Notes: generated by a model not told the origin, from the sequence alone. 64,000 nucleotides of DNA from Paenibacillus validus NBRC 15382 (GCF_004000985.1 NZ_BIMH01000011.1:1-64000); one strand, 5' to 3'; counted from the stretch's first letter, positions 28,963-38,423 are shown. Numbers and translations are program-made.

Positions 28963-30234
28963 TTATCCCCGGATTTGGCCGTTGCCGACGACACGGTATT
29001 TGCTCGATGTCAAGGCAGGCAGGCCCATCGGTCCGCGGACGTGAAGCTTTTGCGTGCTGATGCCGATTTCCGCACCGAAGCCGAATTCGAACCCGTCGGT
29101 AAAACGGGTGGAGGCGTTGTGGTAAACGGCGGCGGCGTCGACTTCATTCAAGAAACGGGCGGCATGGTCGGCATTTTCGGTTACGATGCATTCGGAATGC
29201 ATCGTCCCGTGAGCGGCGATATGCGCCAGCGCTTCGTCCAACCCATCCACGATACGTACGTTGAGAATGTAATCGTTATACTCGGTATCCCAATCCTGAT
29301 CGGTGGCTTCATTCATGCCGGGGAAGATGCGGCGGGCCTGTTCGTCGCCGCGCAGTTCAACGTTCTGCTGTGCGAACTGGTGCAGGATCATCTCGAGATG
29401 CCGTTCGGCAAACGACTTGTGCACGAGCAGCGTTTCCATCGAGTTGCAGACGGAGGGGCGCTGCACTTTGGCGTTGATGGCGATTTGCAGCGCCATCTCC
29501 GGCTTCGCCGAATCATCGATGAACGTATGGCAAATGCCGGAGCCGGTTTCGATGACCGGTACGGAAGCGTTCTTCACGACATTCTGGATGAGCGAAGCGC
29601 CGCCGCGCGGAATGAGCACGTCAAGCAGGCCGTTCAGCTTGAGCATTTCTTGGGCCGAGGCGCGGCTCGGATCCAGCACGAGCTGCAGCGCATCGACGGG
29701 AACGTCGGTTTCGCGAAGCGCTTCGTGCAGTACCTCTACGATGCGTTTGTTCGATTCAAGAGCGGACGATCCGCCGCGCAGGACGACGGCGTTGCCGGTT
29801 TTCAAACACAGTCCGGCCGCATCGACCGTAACGTTCGGGCGGGCTTCGTAGATCATGCCGATCACGCCGAGCGGGACGCGCACCTTGCGGATCGACAGCC
29901 CGTTAGGCCGGTCGAACGCTTCGAGCACATCGCCGATCGGATCTGGCAGCTCCACGACTTGGCGCAAGCCTTCGGCCATCGCCGCGATGCGGGACTCGTT
30001 TAACGCGAGCCGGTCGAGCAGCGAGACCGAGATGCCGTTCTCGCGGCCGCGCTGCAGGTCGAGCGCGTTAGCGGCGATAATCGAAGAGGCTTCCTGAACC
30101 AGCGCTTCAGCCATGCGGAGCAGGGCGGCGTTCTTCTGCCCGGTGGAGAGCAAGCTAAGCTTCGGCGAGGCCGCTTTAGCCAGCTTCGCCTTTATCGTCA
30201 CTTCAGAAGTATGGGTATCGTAAACAGTCGTCAT
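28963..30234 (-). CDS. proA: Gamma-glutamyl phosphate reductase
   Basis: ProA reduces gamma-glutamyl phosphate to glutamate semialdehyde, which cyclises to pyrroline-5-carboxylate. The 423-residue protein is an aldehyde-dehydrogenase-fold enzyme with the signature VPLGVIGMIYEARPNVTVDA, LRGGSSALESN and the catalytic cysteine in QRPSVCNSMETLLVH. The C-terminal STRFTDGFEFGFGAEIGIST is conserved. A short gap (34 bases) with AGGAGG-like sequence separates it from proB. Confidence 0.97.
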   Translation of the reverse strand: MTTVYDTHTSEVTIKAKLAKAASPKLSLLSTGQKNAALLRMAEALVQEASSIIAANALDLQRGRENGISVSLLDRLALNESRIAAMAEGLRQVVELPDPIGDVLEAFDRPNGLSIRKVRVPLGVIGMIYEARPNVTVDAAGLCLKTGNAVVLRGGSSALESNKRIVEVLHEALRETDVPVDALQLVLDPSRASAQEMLKLNGLLDVLIPRGGASLIQNVVKNASVPVIETGSGICHTFIDDSAKPEMALQIAINAKVQRPSVCNSMETLLVHKSFAERHLEMILHQFAQQNVELRGDEQARRIFPGMNEATDQDWDTEYNDYILNVRIVDGLDEALAHIAAHGTMHSECIVTENADHAARFLNEVDAAAVYHNASTRFTDGFEFGFGAEIGISTQKLHVRGPMGLPALTSSKYRVVGNGQIRG

Positions 30235-30268
30235 TCGCCTGTTCCTCCTTTAAGTAAGTAAGCTGATC

Positions 30269-31402
30269 TTACGAATTTGCGCTATCTCTTGCTTTCGCCG
30301 TCGCGGCGAGGGTAATCCATTCGTCGCGGTGTATGACTTCGAGCCGCGGCACCTCGATGCGCTTCAGCACTTCGTCGGTGCTTAACCCGGCAACGGCTTG
30401 AAGCTGCCACGCCGCATAATTGACGACGCCCCGGCCGACCGTCTGCCCGCTCGCGTTCACAACCTCGATGACGTCGCCCGGGTGAAAGTCGCCGGAAACT
30501 TCCTTCACGCCGGCCGGCAGCAGACTTTTGCCGCCCTCGATGAGCGCCCGTTCCGCGCCGTCGTCGACGACGGCGCGGCCTTGCGGCTGTGAGTGGAAGC
30601 CGAGCCACTGCTTCTTCATCGGCAAATTGTGTTCGCTCGTATCGAAATACGTGCCTTTGCCGGAGCCGTCCACCGCAAGCGTCAAGTCGCCGGGTTCCAT
30701 AACCCGGCCGACGAAGACGGGAATGCCGCCGCGCATCGCGATGCGGGCCGCTTCAACCTTGGAGCGCATGCCGCCGGTGCCGACGGAAGAGCCCGAGCCT
30801 CCGGCGATCCGGTAGAGCTCTTCGTCGATTTCGTTCACGCGGTCGATCCGTTTCGCTTCGGCGTTTTTCCGCGGATCTTCCGTGTAGAGCCCGTCGGTAT
30901 CGGTCAGGATGACCAGCTTGCGCGCCCGTACCAGATTAGCGACCAGGGCGGATAACGTATCGTTGTCGCCGAATTTCAGCTCGTCGACCGAGACGGTGTC
31001 GTTCTCGTTAATGATCGGCACCATGCGCCTTCGAAGCAGCTCCTCCAGCGTCATCTGCGCGTTATGGATGCGTTTGCGGTTGGAAAAGTCGGAGCGGGTA
31101 AGCAAAATTTGACCGACGCCGACACCGTGGCGTCCGAATGCATCATGGTACGCCTGCATCAGCAGCGCTTGCCCGACGGACGCCGAAGCTTGCTTCTCAT
31201 GCAGCGCTTTGGGACGGGATGCATAGCCGAGCTCGCGAAACCCGGCCGCGACCGCGCCGGAGGTGACGAGCAGCACCGGATAACCGGCGCGGTGCAGAGA
31301 AGCCAGTTCCGAGGCGAAGAACACGATTTTATCGCGGTTCAGCCCCCCTTCATCCGACGTGAGCGAGCTGCTTCCGATTTTGACGACAATGGCTTGCGAC
31401 AT
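30269..31402 (-). CDS. proB: Glutamate 5-kinase
   Basis: ProB phosphorylates glutamate, the regulated first step of proline synthesis. The 377-residue product has an amino-acid kinase domain (IVVKIGSSSLTSDEGG, LLVTSGAVAAGF, INENDTVSVDEL, GTGGMRSKVEAA) and a C-terminal PUA domain (about residues 285-360). I use ATG 31402; a GTG three codons upstream is possible. It follows the proline T-box leader and heads a six-gene unit proB-proA-proC-mtnW-mtnX-mtnB with no internal terminator that I can see. Confidence 0.96.
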   Translation of the reverse strand: MSQAIVVKIGSSSLTSDEGGLNRDKIVFFASELASLHRAGYPVLLVTSGAVAAGFRELGYASRPKALHEKQASASVGQALLMQAYHDAFGRHGVGVGQILLTRSDFSNRKRIHNAQMTLEELLRRRMVPIINENDTVSVDELKFGDNDTLSALVANLVRARKLVILTDTDGLYTEDPRKNAEAKRIDRVNEIDEELYRIAGGSGSSVGTGGMRSKVEAARIAMRGGIPVFVGRVMEPGDLTLAVDGSGKGTYFDTSEHNLPMKKQWLGFHSQPQGRAVVDDGAERALIEGGKSLLPAGVKEVSGDFHPGDVIEVVNASGQTVGRGVVNYAAWQLQAVAGLSTDEVLKRIEVPRLEVIHRDEWITLAATAKARDSANS

Positions 31403-31450
31403 ATACTTCACTCTTTTCCGTTACGATTGGAGGAGGGTCCCGGTAAATGC

Positions 31451-31683
31451 AAAAAGGCCCCGTCCTCTAAGGACGAAAGCCATAACTTCCGCGGTACCAC
31501 CTTACTTGATGAGCGTGCTCATCCGTCTTGATCCCTCATAACGGCGGGGAACGCCGTCCAACTCGTCGTTGGCCGTTCAGGGGCGGGTTCGGTAAGTCTT
31601 CACGGTAAATTCTCTCAGCCGTCGGAATTTACTCTCTGAGCGTGCAGGGGCTTCCTACTATTCCCATCATTACGTTTGGTTTC
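31451..31683 (-). ncRNA. Proline T-box riboswitch of proB
   Basis: On the minus strand the T-box sequence AAGGTGGTACCGCGG lies at 31503-31489. The terminator GGCTTTCGTCC / GGACGGGGCC plus five T lies at about 31481-31451. The probable specifier is CCG (31586-31584) in GAACCCGCCCCTGAAC, aligned on the GAAT-ATC-A arrangement of the ileS leader in this window. A CCC reading one base earlier also means proline. Uncharged tRNA-Pro would therefore induce the operon. Confidence 0.92.
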
Positions 31684-31689
31684 TTGTTT

Positions 31690-31719
31690 AGCATAGCACG
31701 CCCGGACGCGGTTTGTAAA
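31690..31719 (-). promoter_or_regulatory. Promoter of the proB T-box leader
   Basis: On the minus strand, TTTACA (31719-31714) and TATGCT (31695-31690) are separated by 18 bases. Transcription would start near 31683 and run into the T-box leader. Confidence 0.7.
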
Positions 31720-31755
31720 GGAGAGGGCGCCGTCCGATACGGGTTGGATTTGGAG

Positions 31756-32841
31756 CTAGCCTGCGCAGGCGGTTCGGTTTTTGCCGGAATGTTTGGCCTC
31801 GTACAGCAGCATATCCGCTTTCTCGAACAATCGCTCTTTGTCTTCGTTGGCGCGATGCGCATACAGGCCGATACTGACTGTCACCGAGCTGCCGTCCAAC
31901 TCAGGGTGCCGCATATTCGCAATGACGGTGCGAATGTCCTCAAGCATCGCATACGCTTCCTTGAACGACTTCTCGGTCATAATGACGGCGAATTCCTCAC
32001 CGCCGTAACGGGCGGCGAAATCGTTAGGGGTAAGGGCTTCCTGGATGGCGGTTGCGACCGCCCGCAGCACGATGTCGCCGGCGCGGTGTCCGTACGTGTC
32101 GTTCACGGTCTTAAAATTATCAATGTCGAGAACGGCGAGGCAAAGCGGGAACGGCTGATGATTCCACAGCTCGAGCAATTTGTCCAAGTATTCGTGAAAC
32201 GTCCGGTGATTGTAAAGTCCGGTAAGCGCGTCGGTTTTGATCAGCTTGTCCAACACGACATTCTGCACCAGAAGCTCCTGTTTGGCGTCGATGACCGATT
32301 GCAAATAGCGGGCCAATTGCCGTCCGCGGGCCACGATCGTTAAGGCGATCAGGAGCACGGCGACTAGCAACAGATGTATCAGGATGATTTGATCCCGGGT
32401 TGTCTGTACGCGAATCGCTTCGTTGGCGAACGTCGTGACGTAAAAGCAGGATAAGTTCAGGCCGAAGGCATAGAACGCGATTTGGCGCCGCATGTAGATA
32501 ACCGAAATCAGCAACGGCAGCACAAACAGCGATTGGATAAACGTGATCATCGAGATCGAGGAGACGAGCACGGCACACATGGCGGTCGCGGTCGTGATCA
32601 TGAAGAAATCTTGATAAGCCTTCATTCTCGGCAGCGTCAACTCAGCGACGATGGCGACTGCAGACAAGCCCGCCGTCGGAAACAGGATACATGGGTACAA
32701 GGCGCTCTCTTCGCTTACGGAGCGAAACGGGTACCCGACGCATGCCACCGCTAACGACAGAACGATCATGCACCAATACGCATTTAAATAGATACGATGC
32801 CAACGATTCATTTGCAGGCTGGAGATCGTGTCGTAGTCCAT
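31756..32841 (-). CDS. Membrane-bound diguanylate cyclase (GGDEF protein)
   Basis: This protein is predicted to make cyclic-di-GMP from two GTP. I start at ATG 32841 behind AAGGTGATGCCT, giving 361 residues; a start 16 codons upstream lacks a good site. Residues 1-180 hold about six hydrophobic segments, probably a membrane sensor domain of no family I recognise. The GGDEF domain (about residues 195-355) is intact, with TDALTGLYNHRTFHEYL, DIDNFKTVNDTYGH and the active-site motif RYGGEEFAVI. No EAL domain is present. A perfect 11-base inverted repeat lies just upstream. A cyclic-di-GMP riboswitch at 63.6 kb could respond to its product. Confidence 0.92.
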   Translation of the reverse strand: MDYDTISSLQMNRWHRIYLNAYWCMIVLSLAVACVGYPFRSVSEESALYPCILFPTAGLSAVAIVAELTLPRMKAYQDFFMITTATAMCAVLVSSISMITFIQSLFVLPLLISVIYMRRQIAFYAFGLNLSCFYVTTFANEAIRVQTTRDQIILIHLLLVAVLLIALTIVARGRQLARYLQSVIDAKQELLVQNVVLDKLIKTDALTGLYNHRTFHEYLDKLLELWNHQPFPLCLAVLDIDNFKTVNDTYGHRAGDIVLRAVATAIQEALTPNDFAARYGGEEFAVIMTEKSFKEAYAMLEDIRTVIANMRHPELDGSSVTVSIGLYAHRANEDKERLFEKADMLLYEAKHSGKNRTACAG

Positions 32842-32857
32842 AGGCATCACCTTAAAC

Positions 32858-32904
32858 GGTAGAATAAGACTTCGGAATGATGGATGCAATGAGCTTATTC
32901 TACC
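32858..32904. repeat. Perfect 11-base inverted repeat upstream of the GGDEF gene
   Basis: GGTAGAATAAG at 32858-32868 is repeated in inverted form as CTTATTCTACC at 32894-32904, with 25 bases between. It lies in the 5' region of the GGDEF gene and beyond the 3' end of mtnE, both on the minus strand. TAGAAT inside one arm could be a -10. It could be an operator, an mRNA hairpin, or an inefficient terminator for mtnE; there is no T run. Confidence 0.6.
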
Positions 32905-32948
32905 ATAGTCCTAAGGTTTGGTATATATGAATGATCCCCTTGGCGGTC

Positions 32949-34151
32949 TTAAAATAAACCGAGCGCTTCAACCCGGCGCACCGCTTCCTGCAGTCTCGAT
33001 TCCGGACTTAGCAAGCCGAGCCGTACGTAACCTTCGCCGTGCTCCCCGAAGCCGATACCGGGCGCAACGACGATTTTGGCTTCGTTCAGCAGCCGATCGG
33101 CCAGCGTTTCGGAGGTGTATCCCTTCGGAACCGGCAGCCATGTAAAGAAAGAGCCTTGCGACCGTTTCGCTTGCCAGCCGATCCGGTCCAGCTCGGTAAA
33201 CAGCGCATGACGGCGGGATTGATAAACCGCGACAAGCTCGTCCACGCACGATTGCGGTCCGGTGAGCGCTACCGCCGCCGCCGCTTGAATGCCCCCGAAC
33301 AGGCTGCAGTAATAATGATCCTGTATCAGGTTGATCATGCGCACAACTTCTTTATTTCCGAGGCAAAAGCCGACCCGCCATCCGGCCATATTGTACGTTT
33401 TGGACAGCGTGTAAAATTCGACGCCGACTTCCTTGGCGCCCGGCACCTGCAAGAAGCTGACGGGCTTCGTCTCTTCGAACCCGATTGCGCCGTAAGCGAA
33501 ATCGCTGGCGACGACGATGCCGTGCTTGGCGGCGAACCGCACGGTTTCCTCGTAGAAGGAGTAAGGAGCCGAGACAGCGGTCGGGTTGTTCGGGTAGTTC
33601 ATGAACATCAGCTTCGCTTTGTTGAGATCGTCGGCCGCCAGTGAGTCGTAATCCGGCAGGAACGCATTCGACTCCCGCAGCGGCATGAACGCCATGCGGG
33701 CTCCGGACAATGCGACGCCGGACCAATAATCCGGATAGCCCGGATCCGGGACGAGGCACACGTCGCCCGGATTGAGCAGACATTGGGCGATTTCGACGAG
33801 CCCGGTTTTGCCGCCGAACAAGATGGCGACCTCCGTTTCGGGATCGAGCTCGACGCCGTAATCTTCACGATACCGCTGGGCGACCGCTTCCTTCAGGAAC
33901 ATATAGCCGTTGAACGGCGGATATCTGTGGTATTGGGGGTTCTCCGCCGCTTCCTGCAGCGCCTGTACGATATGCGGCGGCGTCGGACGGTCCGGGTTGC
34001 CTTGGCCGAGATTGATGACATCGTGTCCGGCAGCGATTTGCTCGTTCGCTTTGCGCACGAGTTTGGCGAAAAATTGGGTAGGCAGCTCCTGCAGGCGCTG
34101 CGCGGGCTGAATGGGAAAAGCGCTGACGGCGCTGGGCGAAGTTGGGTTCAT
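32949..34151 (-). CDS. mtnE: Methionine-salvage aminotransferase MtnE
   Basis: MtnE transaminates 4-methylthio-2-oxobutyrate to methionine, the last step of methionine salvage, with glutamine as the usual donor in Bacillus. The 400-residue protein is a class I PLP aminotransferase with INLGQGNPDRPTPPHI, PDPGYPDYWSGVAL, MNYPNNPTA and the PLP lysine in YTLSKTYNMAGWRVG. Its sequence is very close to what I recall of B. subtilis MtnE (YkrV), including PAGSFFAWLP-like and GYVRLGLL regions. It is divergent from mtnU, its usual partner, but separated from mtnWXB by proBAC and the GGDEF gene. Confidence 0.92.
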   Translation of the reverse strand: MNPTSPSAVSAFPIQPAQRLQELPTQFFAKLVRKANEQIAAGHDVINLGQGNPDRPTPPHIVQALQEAAENPQYHRYPPFNGYMFLKEAVAQRYREDYGVELDPETEVAILFGGKTGLVEIAQCLLNPGDVCLVPDPGYPDYWSGVALSGARMAFMPLRESNAFLPDYDSLAADDLNKAKLMFMNYPNNPTAVSAPYSFYEETVRFAAKHGIVVASDFAYGAIGFEETKPVSFLQVPGAKEVGVEFYTLSKTYNMAGWRVGFCLGNKEVVRMINLIQDHYYCSLFGGIQAAAAVALTGPQSCVDELVAVYQSRRHALFTELDRIGWQAKRSQGSFFTWLPVPKGYTSETLADRLLNEAKIVVAPGIGFGEHGEGYVRLGLLSPESRLQEAVRRVEALGLF

Positions 34152-34272
34152 GTTCGTCTCACTCCATTGCTTAGTATCGGTATGCGGGCTGATGCCGCTT
34201 TAGTTGAATACGATTAATGTAACATGAATTCCGACCTGTGTACATGGGAATGGCTTTCGCATGGAGGATCCG

Positions 34273-34301
34273 TTGAAGTTGTCGGCCTCATGCTCTATAG
34301 T
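34273..34301 (+). promoter_or_regulatory. Promoter of mtnU
   Basis: TTGAAG at 34273-34278 and TATAGT at 34296-34301 are separated by 17 bases and lie 40 bases upstream of mtnU. I see no SAM riboswitch in the 189 bases between mtnE and mtnU. Confidence 0.65.
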
Positions 34302-34340
34302 TAAGGAAATGTCGATTTTACGAAGTAAAGGATGGGGAAC

Positions 34341-35144
34341 ATGACACAAGGCACCTGGAACGTCGCGCTGCTGCAGATGGACATAGCCATCGGCGAGCCG
34401 GAGCGCAATTACGCCAAGTTGGAAGAAATGCTGAATGAAGCGGTCACGAATGAAGTGAAGCCGGATGTGATCGTCATTCCGGAGATGTGGAACACCGGGT
34501 ATGCGCTGGACCGCATTCAGGAATTGGCCGACCCGGCCGGAGAACGGACGCGGGCGCTGCTGTCCGGGTTTAGCCGGGAACACGGGGTGAACGTCGTGGG
34601 CGGATCGATCGCGGAGAAGCGGGAAGGCGGGGTTTTCAATACGATCTATGCGTTCGATCGTGAAGGGAACGAAGCCGGCGACTATTCGAAAATTCATCTG
34701 TTCCGGTTGATGGACGAGGAGAAGTTTTTGCAAAGCGGAGACAAGCTGGGAAGGCTTGAGCTCGACGGCGTTCCGGCGGGGATGATGATTTGTTACGACA
34801 TCCGCTTCCCGGAATTGTCGCGCAAGCTGGCGCTCGGCGGCGCCCAGGTGCTGTTCGTGCCGGCGGAATGGCCGAATCCGCGCCTGCACCATTGGCGAAC
34901 GCTGCTGATGGCGCGCGCGATTGAGAATCAGATGTTCGTCATTTCGTGCAACCGTGTCGGCATAAGCGGAACGACGGAATTTTTCGGTCATTCCATGGTC
35001 ATCGACCCGTGGGGCGAGGTGCTCGCGGAAGGGGACGAAAGCGAGCGCATCGTGCGGGCCACGATCGATCTCGGGCTTGTGAAGGACGTTCGCCGGCGCA
35101 TTCCGATCTTCGAGGATCGACGTCCGTCGTTGTACGCGGAATAA
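34341..35144 (+). CDS. mtnU: Nitrilase-superfamily omega-amidase MtnU
   Basis: MtnU (YkrU) is a carbon-nitrogen hydrolase thought to hydrolyse 2-oxoglutaramate, the keto acid left when MtnE uses glutamine as amino donor. The catalytic triad is visible: Glu in VIPEMWNTGY, Lys in YSKIHLF and Cys in MICYDIRFPEL. I start at ATG 34341 (267 residues), eight bases after AAAGGA; ATG 34332 overlaps that site. It is divergent from mtnE, which fits a joint role. Confidence 0.9.
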   Translation: MTQGTWNVALLQMDIAIGEPERNYAKLEEMLNEAVTNEVKPDVIVIPEMWNTGYALDRIQELADPAGERTRALLSGFSREHGVNVVGGSIAEKREGGVFNTIYAFDREGNEAGDYSKIHLFRLMDEEKFLQSGDKLGRLELDGVPAGMMICYDIRFPELSRKLALGGAQVLFVPAEWPNPRLHHWRTLLMARAIENQMFVISCNRVGISGTTEFFGHSMVIDPWGEVLAEGDESERIVRATIDLGLVKDVRRRIPIFEDRRPSLYAE

Positions 35145-35182
35145 GCGGGGCTATCCCCGCGCCATGCCGTCATCGCATGGCG
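35145..35182. terminator. Paired hairpins between mtnU and the LysR gene
   Basis: GCGGGG/CCCCGC (35145-35160) and CGCCATGC/GCATGGCG (35160-35182) form two adjacent hairpins between convergent genes. There is no clear T tract on either strand, so termination is an inference from position. Confidence 0.4.
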
Positions 35183-35210
35183 AAGGGACACCATTAATGG
35201 CAGGCTGGAG

Positions 35211-36182
35211 TCAGGTCGGCGTGCGCATGACGTCGCGGAACGTCTCCATGAACGCTTCGACCGCCTTGGACAAGTAGCGTCCTTTGCGGTAAGCGACTAC
35301 GAGCGTTCGCGTCGGACGGCTTTGCAGCGGCAGGTAGGCAGGCGCCAGCTTGCTCCAGCGGCCGCGGGATACCATGTGCGGCACGAAGGCGATGCCCATG
35401 CCGGCGGCGACGAGCGACTGCACCGTCTCGATGTTGCTGCTTTCGAACACAATGTTCGGCGAGAAGCCTGCGCTGCCGCACAGCTCGATGGCGATTTGCC
35501 GGAAGCCCTGGCCCTTCTTCAGCGCGATGAACGGCTCGTTCCGCAGCAGCCCGATGTCGACCGGCTGCACCGAGCGGTCTGCGCCTGATAGCGGACGGAG
35601 CGGATCCGTCCACGCATCGCCTCCTTCACCGGGGGCCGCTTCTGCGGCCTTGGCGGCGAGCGGATGCTGCGGCGGCACCGCCAGCACGATTTCTTCCTCG
35701 ATCACCGGCTCGTAAGCGAGCGCGTCGTCAAACAGCGGCAGCGACAGCAGCGATATGTCCGCCTGGCCGCTGGCGGTCAAATGCTCGAGGTTCCTCGTCG
35801 TCTCCTCGACAAGCACGACGTCGATCTCGGGGTAGCGCTCCTGAAAAACGGGAAGCACGAGCGGCAGGACGTGCGCGCCGGTGATCGGCAGGCTGCCGAC
35901 GACAAGCCGGCCCTTGCGCATCTGTGAAATATCTTCCATTTCCTTCTTCAGCTGCTCGACGGTGTCGAGTATTTTTTGTGCCTTCTCCACGAAGAGCGAC
36001 CCGGCATACGTGACCTCCACCGAGTTTGTCGTGCGTTGAAACAAGAGTACGCCGATTTCTTTCTCCAGCTTGGACAGCTGCTGGCTGAGGGAGGGCTGGG
36101 CGATGTGCAGCTTTTCTGCGGCGCGGGAAAAGTTTTTGTCGATAGCGATTTGCAAAGCGTATTGCAGCTGACGCAGTTCCAT
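35211..36182 (-). CDS. LysR-family transcriptional regulator
   Basis: This is a LysR-type regulator of 323 residues. The N-terminal winged helix-turn-helix covers residues 1-60 (FSRAAEKLHIAQPSLSQQLSKLEKEIG). The C-terminal effector domain (about 90-300) includes PITGAHVLPLVLPVF and VAAGMGIAFVPHM. An alanine, glutamate and glycine-rich insert (AAKAAEAAPGEGGDAW) lies between its subdomains. It is divergent from leuC across a 172-base AT-rich gap, so it may control leuCD and itself, but the effector is not evident. AAAGGAG precedes the start by a long spacer. Confidence 0.92.
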   Translation of the reverse strand: MELRQLQYALQIAIDKNFSRAAEKLHIAQPSLSQQLSKLEKEIGVLLFQRTTNSVEVTYAGSLFVEKAQKILDTVEQLKKEMEDISQMRKGRLVVGSLPITGAHVLPLVLPVFQERYPEIDVVLVEETTRNLEHLTASGQADISLLSLPLFDDALAYEPVIEEEIVLAVPPQHPLAAKAAEAAPGEGGDAWTDPLRPLSGADRSVQPVDIGLLRNEPFIALKKGQGFRQIAIELCGSAGFSPNIVFESSNIETVQSLVAAGMGIAFVPHMVSRGRWSKLAPAYLPLQSRPTRTLVVAYRKGRYLSKAVEAFMETFRDVMRTPT

Positions 36183-36265
36183 GATCGTTCAAACGGCTCC
36201 TTTGGTTCATAATTGATTTATGATGCATTATTATCGAAACCTATCAATGTTATAGCTATTATATC

Positions 36266-36295
36266 TTGGAACAATGAAGTTGAACATGGTACGAT
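36266..36295 (+). promoter_or_regulatory. Probable promoter of leuCD
   Basis: TTGGAA at 36266-36271 and TACGAT at 36290-36295 are 18 bases apart, 59 bases upstream of leuC. AT-rich sequence with TATAGCTATTATA just upstream (36251-36263) is a plausible LysR-type binding region. No leucine T-box is present. Confidence 0.5.
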
Positions 36296-36354
36296 GTAAC
36301 ACATAGAGCAGTACATTCCAAGGATTCATTCATACACAACCCGAGGTGGAACCG

Positions 36355-37773
36355 ATGGCAAAAACAATGTTTGAGAAAATTTGGGATAACCATGTCATTC
36401 AATCCGAAGCAGGCAAACCGAGCATCATCTATATCGACCTGCATTTGGTGCATGAAGTGACAAGCCCGCAAGCTTTCGAAGGACTTCGCTTGAGCGGCCG
36501 CAAAGTGCGCCGTCCGGACCTGACGTTCGCGACGATGGATCACAACGTGCCGACGAAAGACCGTTTCAACATCACCGATCCGATTTCGAAGCAGCAGATC
36601 GATACGCTTTCGAAAAACTGCGCTGACTTCGGGATCAAGCTGTTTGACCTGGACAGCATCGACCAAGGTGTCGTGCACGTTATGGGACCGGAAGTCGGCT
36701 TGACGCATCCGGGCAAAACGATCGTCTGCGGCGACAGCCACACGTCGACTCACGGCGCTTTCGGCGCATTGGCGTTCGGCATCGGGACGAGCGAAGTCGA
36801 GCACGTGCTCGCGACGCAATGCTTGCAGCAATCCAAAGCCAAAACGCTTGAAGTGCGCATCAACGGCCGCTTGCAGCCGGGCGTCACGGCGAAAGACTTG
36901 ATCCTCGGCGTGATCGCGAAATACGGTACGGATTTCGCCACCGGTTACGTCATCGAGTATACGGGCGAAGCGATCCGCAACTTGTCGATGGAAGAGCGCA
37001 TGACCGTATGTAACATGTCGATCGAAGCGGGCGCAAGAGCCGGTTTGATCGCGCCTGACCAAACGACATTCGATTACTTGCGCGGACGCGAGTATGTGCC
37101 GCAAGGCGAAGCGTTCGACAGAGCGGTAGCCGAATGGAGCAAGCTGACGACAGACGAAGGCGCTGTATACGACCGTGTGGTTGAATTCGACGCCGAGAGC
37201 CTGATCCCGCAAGTGACCTGGGGCACGAGCCCGGGCATGGGTACCGACATTACCGGCGTTGTGCCGAATCCGGCGGACTTCACGACCGAGAACGAGCGCA
37301 AAGCTGCTGAGAAAGCCCTGGAGTACATGGGCTTGACGCCGGGAACGCCGATGTCCGAAATCGCGATCGATTATGTGTTTATCGGTTCCTGTACGAACGG
37401 CCGGATCGAAGACCTGCGCGCCGCCGCAGCTGTCGCTCAAGGTCATAAAGTGGCTCCGAACGTCACGGCGATTGTCGTACCGGGATCGGGCCGCGTGAAG
37501 ATCCAGGCCGAGAAGGAAGGTCTGGACAAAATCTTCACCGAAGCCGGATTCGAATGGCGCGACGCGGGCTGCTCGATGTGTCTGGCAATGAACCCGGACG
37601 TGCTCCAACCGGGACAACGCTGTGCGTCGACGTCCAACCGGAACTTCGAAGGCCGTCAAGGCCGCGACGGACGCACGCATCTCGTATCGCCGGCGATGGC
37701 TGCCGCTGCAGCGGTCAAAGGGCGTTTTACAGATGTGCGCGATTGGGAATTTAAAGTGAAGCAGGAAGCTTAA
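36355..37773 (+). CDS. leuC: 3-isopropylmalate dehydratase large subunit
   Basis: LeuC with LeuD isomerises 2-isopropylmalate to 3-isopropylmalate in leucine synthesis. The 472-residue product carries the aconitase-family motifs [26 protein letters not shown] and the three [4Fe-4S] cysteines (in GSCTNGR and [12 protein letters not shown]). I take ATG 36355 after GAGGTGGAACCG; an upstream GTG at 36346 would use part of that site. It is followed by leuD after 35 bases. leuA and leuB are not in the window. Confidence 0.98.
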   Translation: MAKTMFEKIWDNHVIQSEAGKPSIIYIDLHLVHEVTSPQAFEGLRLSGRKVRRPDLTFATMDHNVPTKDRFNITDPISKQQIDTLSKNCADFGIKLFDLDSIDQGVVHVMGPEVGLTHPGKTIVCGDSHTSTHGAFGALAFGIGTSEVEHVLATQCLQQSKAKTLEVRINGRLQPGVTAKDLILGVIAKYGTDFATGYVIEYTGEAIRNLSMEERMTVCNMSIEAGARAGLIAPDQTTFDYLRGREYVPQGEAFDRAVAEWSKLTTDEGAVYDRVVEFDAESLIPQVTWGTSPGMGTDITGVVPNPADFTTENERKAAEKALEYMGLTPGTPMSEIAIDYVFIGSCTNGRIEDLRAAAAVAQGHKVAPNVTAIVVPGSGRVKIQAEKEGLDKIFTEAGFEWRDAGCSMCLAMNPDVLQPGQRCASTSNRNFEGRQGRDGRTHLVSPAMAAAAAVKGRFTDVRDWEFKVKQEA

Positions 37774-37808
37774 GCATACACCACATGAGAAATAAGGAGT
37801 AGAACGAC

Positions 37809-38414
37809 ATGGAAGCCTTTAAAAAGCATACCGGCATCGTCGGCCCGGTCGACCGCGTGAACGTCGATACGGACGCCATCATCCCTAAACAATTCCTGAA
37901 ACGCATCGAGCGTTCCGGCTTCGGCCAGTTCCTCTTCTTCGAATGGCGATTTGACCCGAAAGGGAACGTCATTCCCGAGTTCAGCTTGAACCAGCCGCGT
38001 TACCAAGGCGCTTCGGTGCTGATCTCCCGCGCCAACTTCGGCTGCGGTTCATCCCGCGAGCACGCGCCATGGGCGATTCAAGACTACGGCTTCCGCGTCG
38101 TCATTGCGCCGTCGTTCGCCGACATTTTCTACAATAACTGCTTCAAGAACGGCATCCTGCCGATCACGCTCAGCGAAGAGCAAGTGGAAGAACTGTTCCA
38201 GCGCACAGCCGCTCAAGAAGGCTATAAGCTGACCGTCGATCTCGAGAACAATACGATCACCGACGACCAAGGGCTGAACATCGTGTTTAACCTCGACGAG
38301 CATCGCCGTCAATTTCTGCTGCTCGGTCTTGACGATATCGGCTTAACGCTGCAGCATGAAGACAAAATTGCCGCGTACGAAGCGGCTCATGAAGCCCGCC
38401 TTGCCAACAAATAA
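37809..38414 (+). CDS. leuD: 3-isopropylmalate dehydratase small subunit
   Basis: LeuD is the swivel-domain subunit of isopropylmalate isomerase. The 201-residue protein has [20 protein letters not shown], the conserved [15 protein letters not shown] and [24 protein letters not shown] precedes ATG 37809. It ends the leuCD unit at a strong terminator. Confidence 0.98.
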   Translation: MEAFKKHTGIVGPVDRVNVDTDAIIPKQFLKRIERSGFGQFLFFEWRFDPKGNVIPEFSLNQPRYQGASVLISRANFGCGSSREHAPWAIQDYGFRVVIAPSFADIFYNNCFKNGILPITLSEEQVEELFQRTAAQEGYKLTVDLENNTITDDQGLNIVFNLDEHRRQFLLLGLDDIGLTLQHEDKIAAYEAAHEARLANK

Positions 38415-38423
38415 GCTTGTGTC

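Noticed and set aside
34152-34340. SAM (S-box) riboswitch expected near mtnE/mtnU
   Set aside because: None of the conserved S-box core pieces could be found on either strand.
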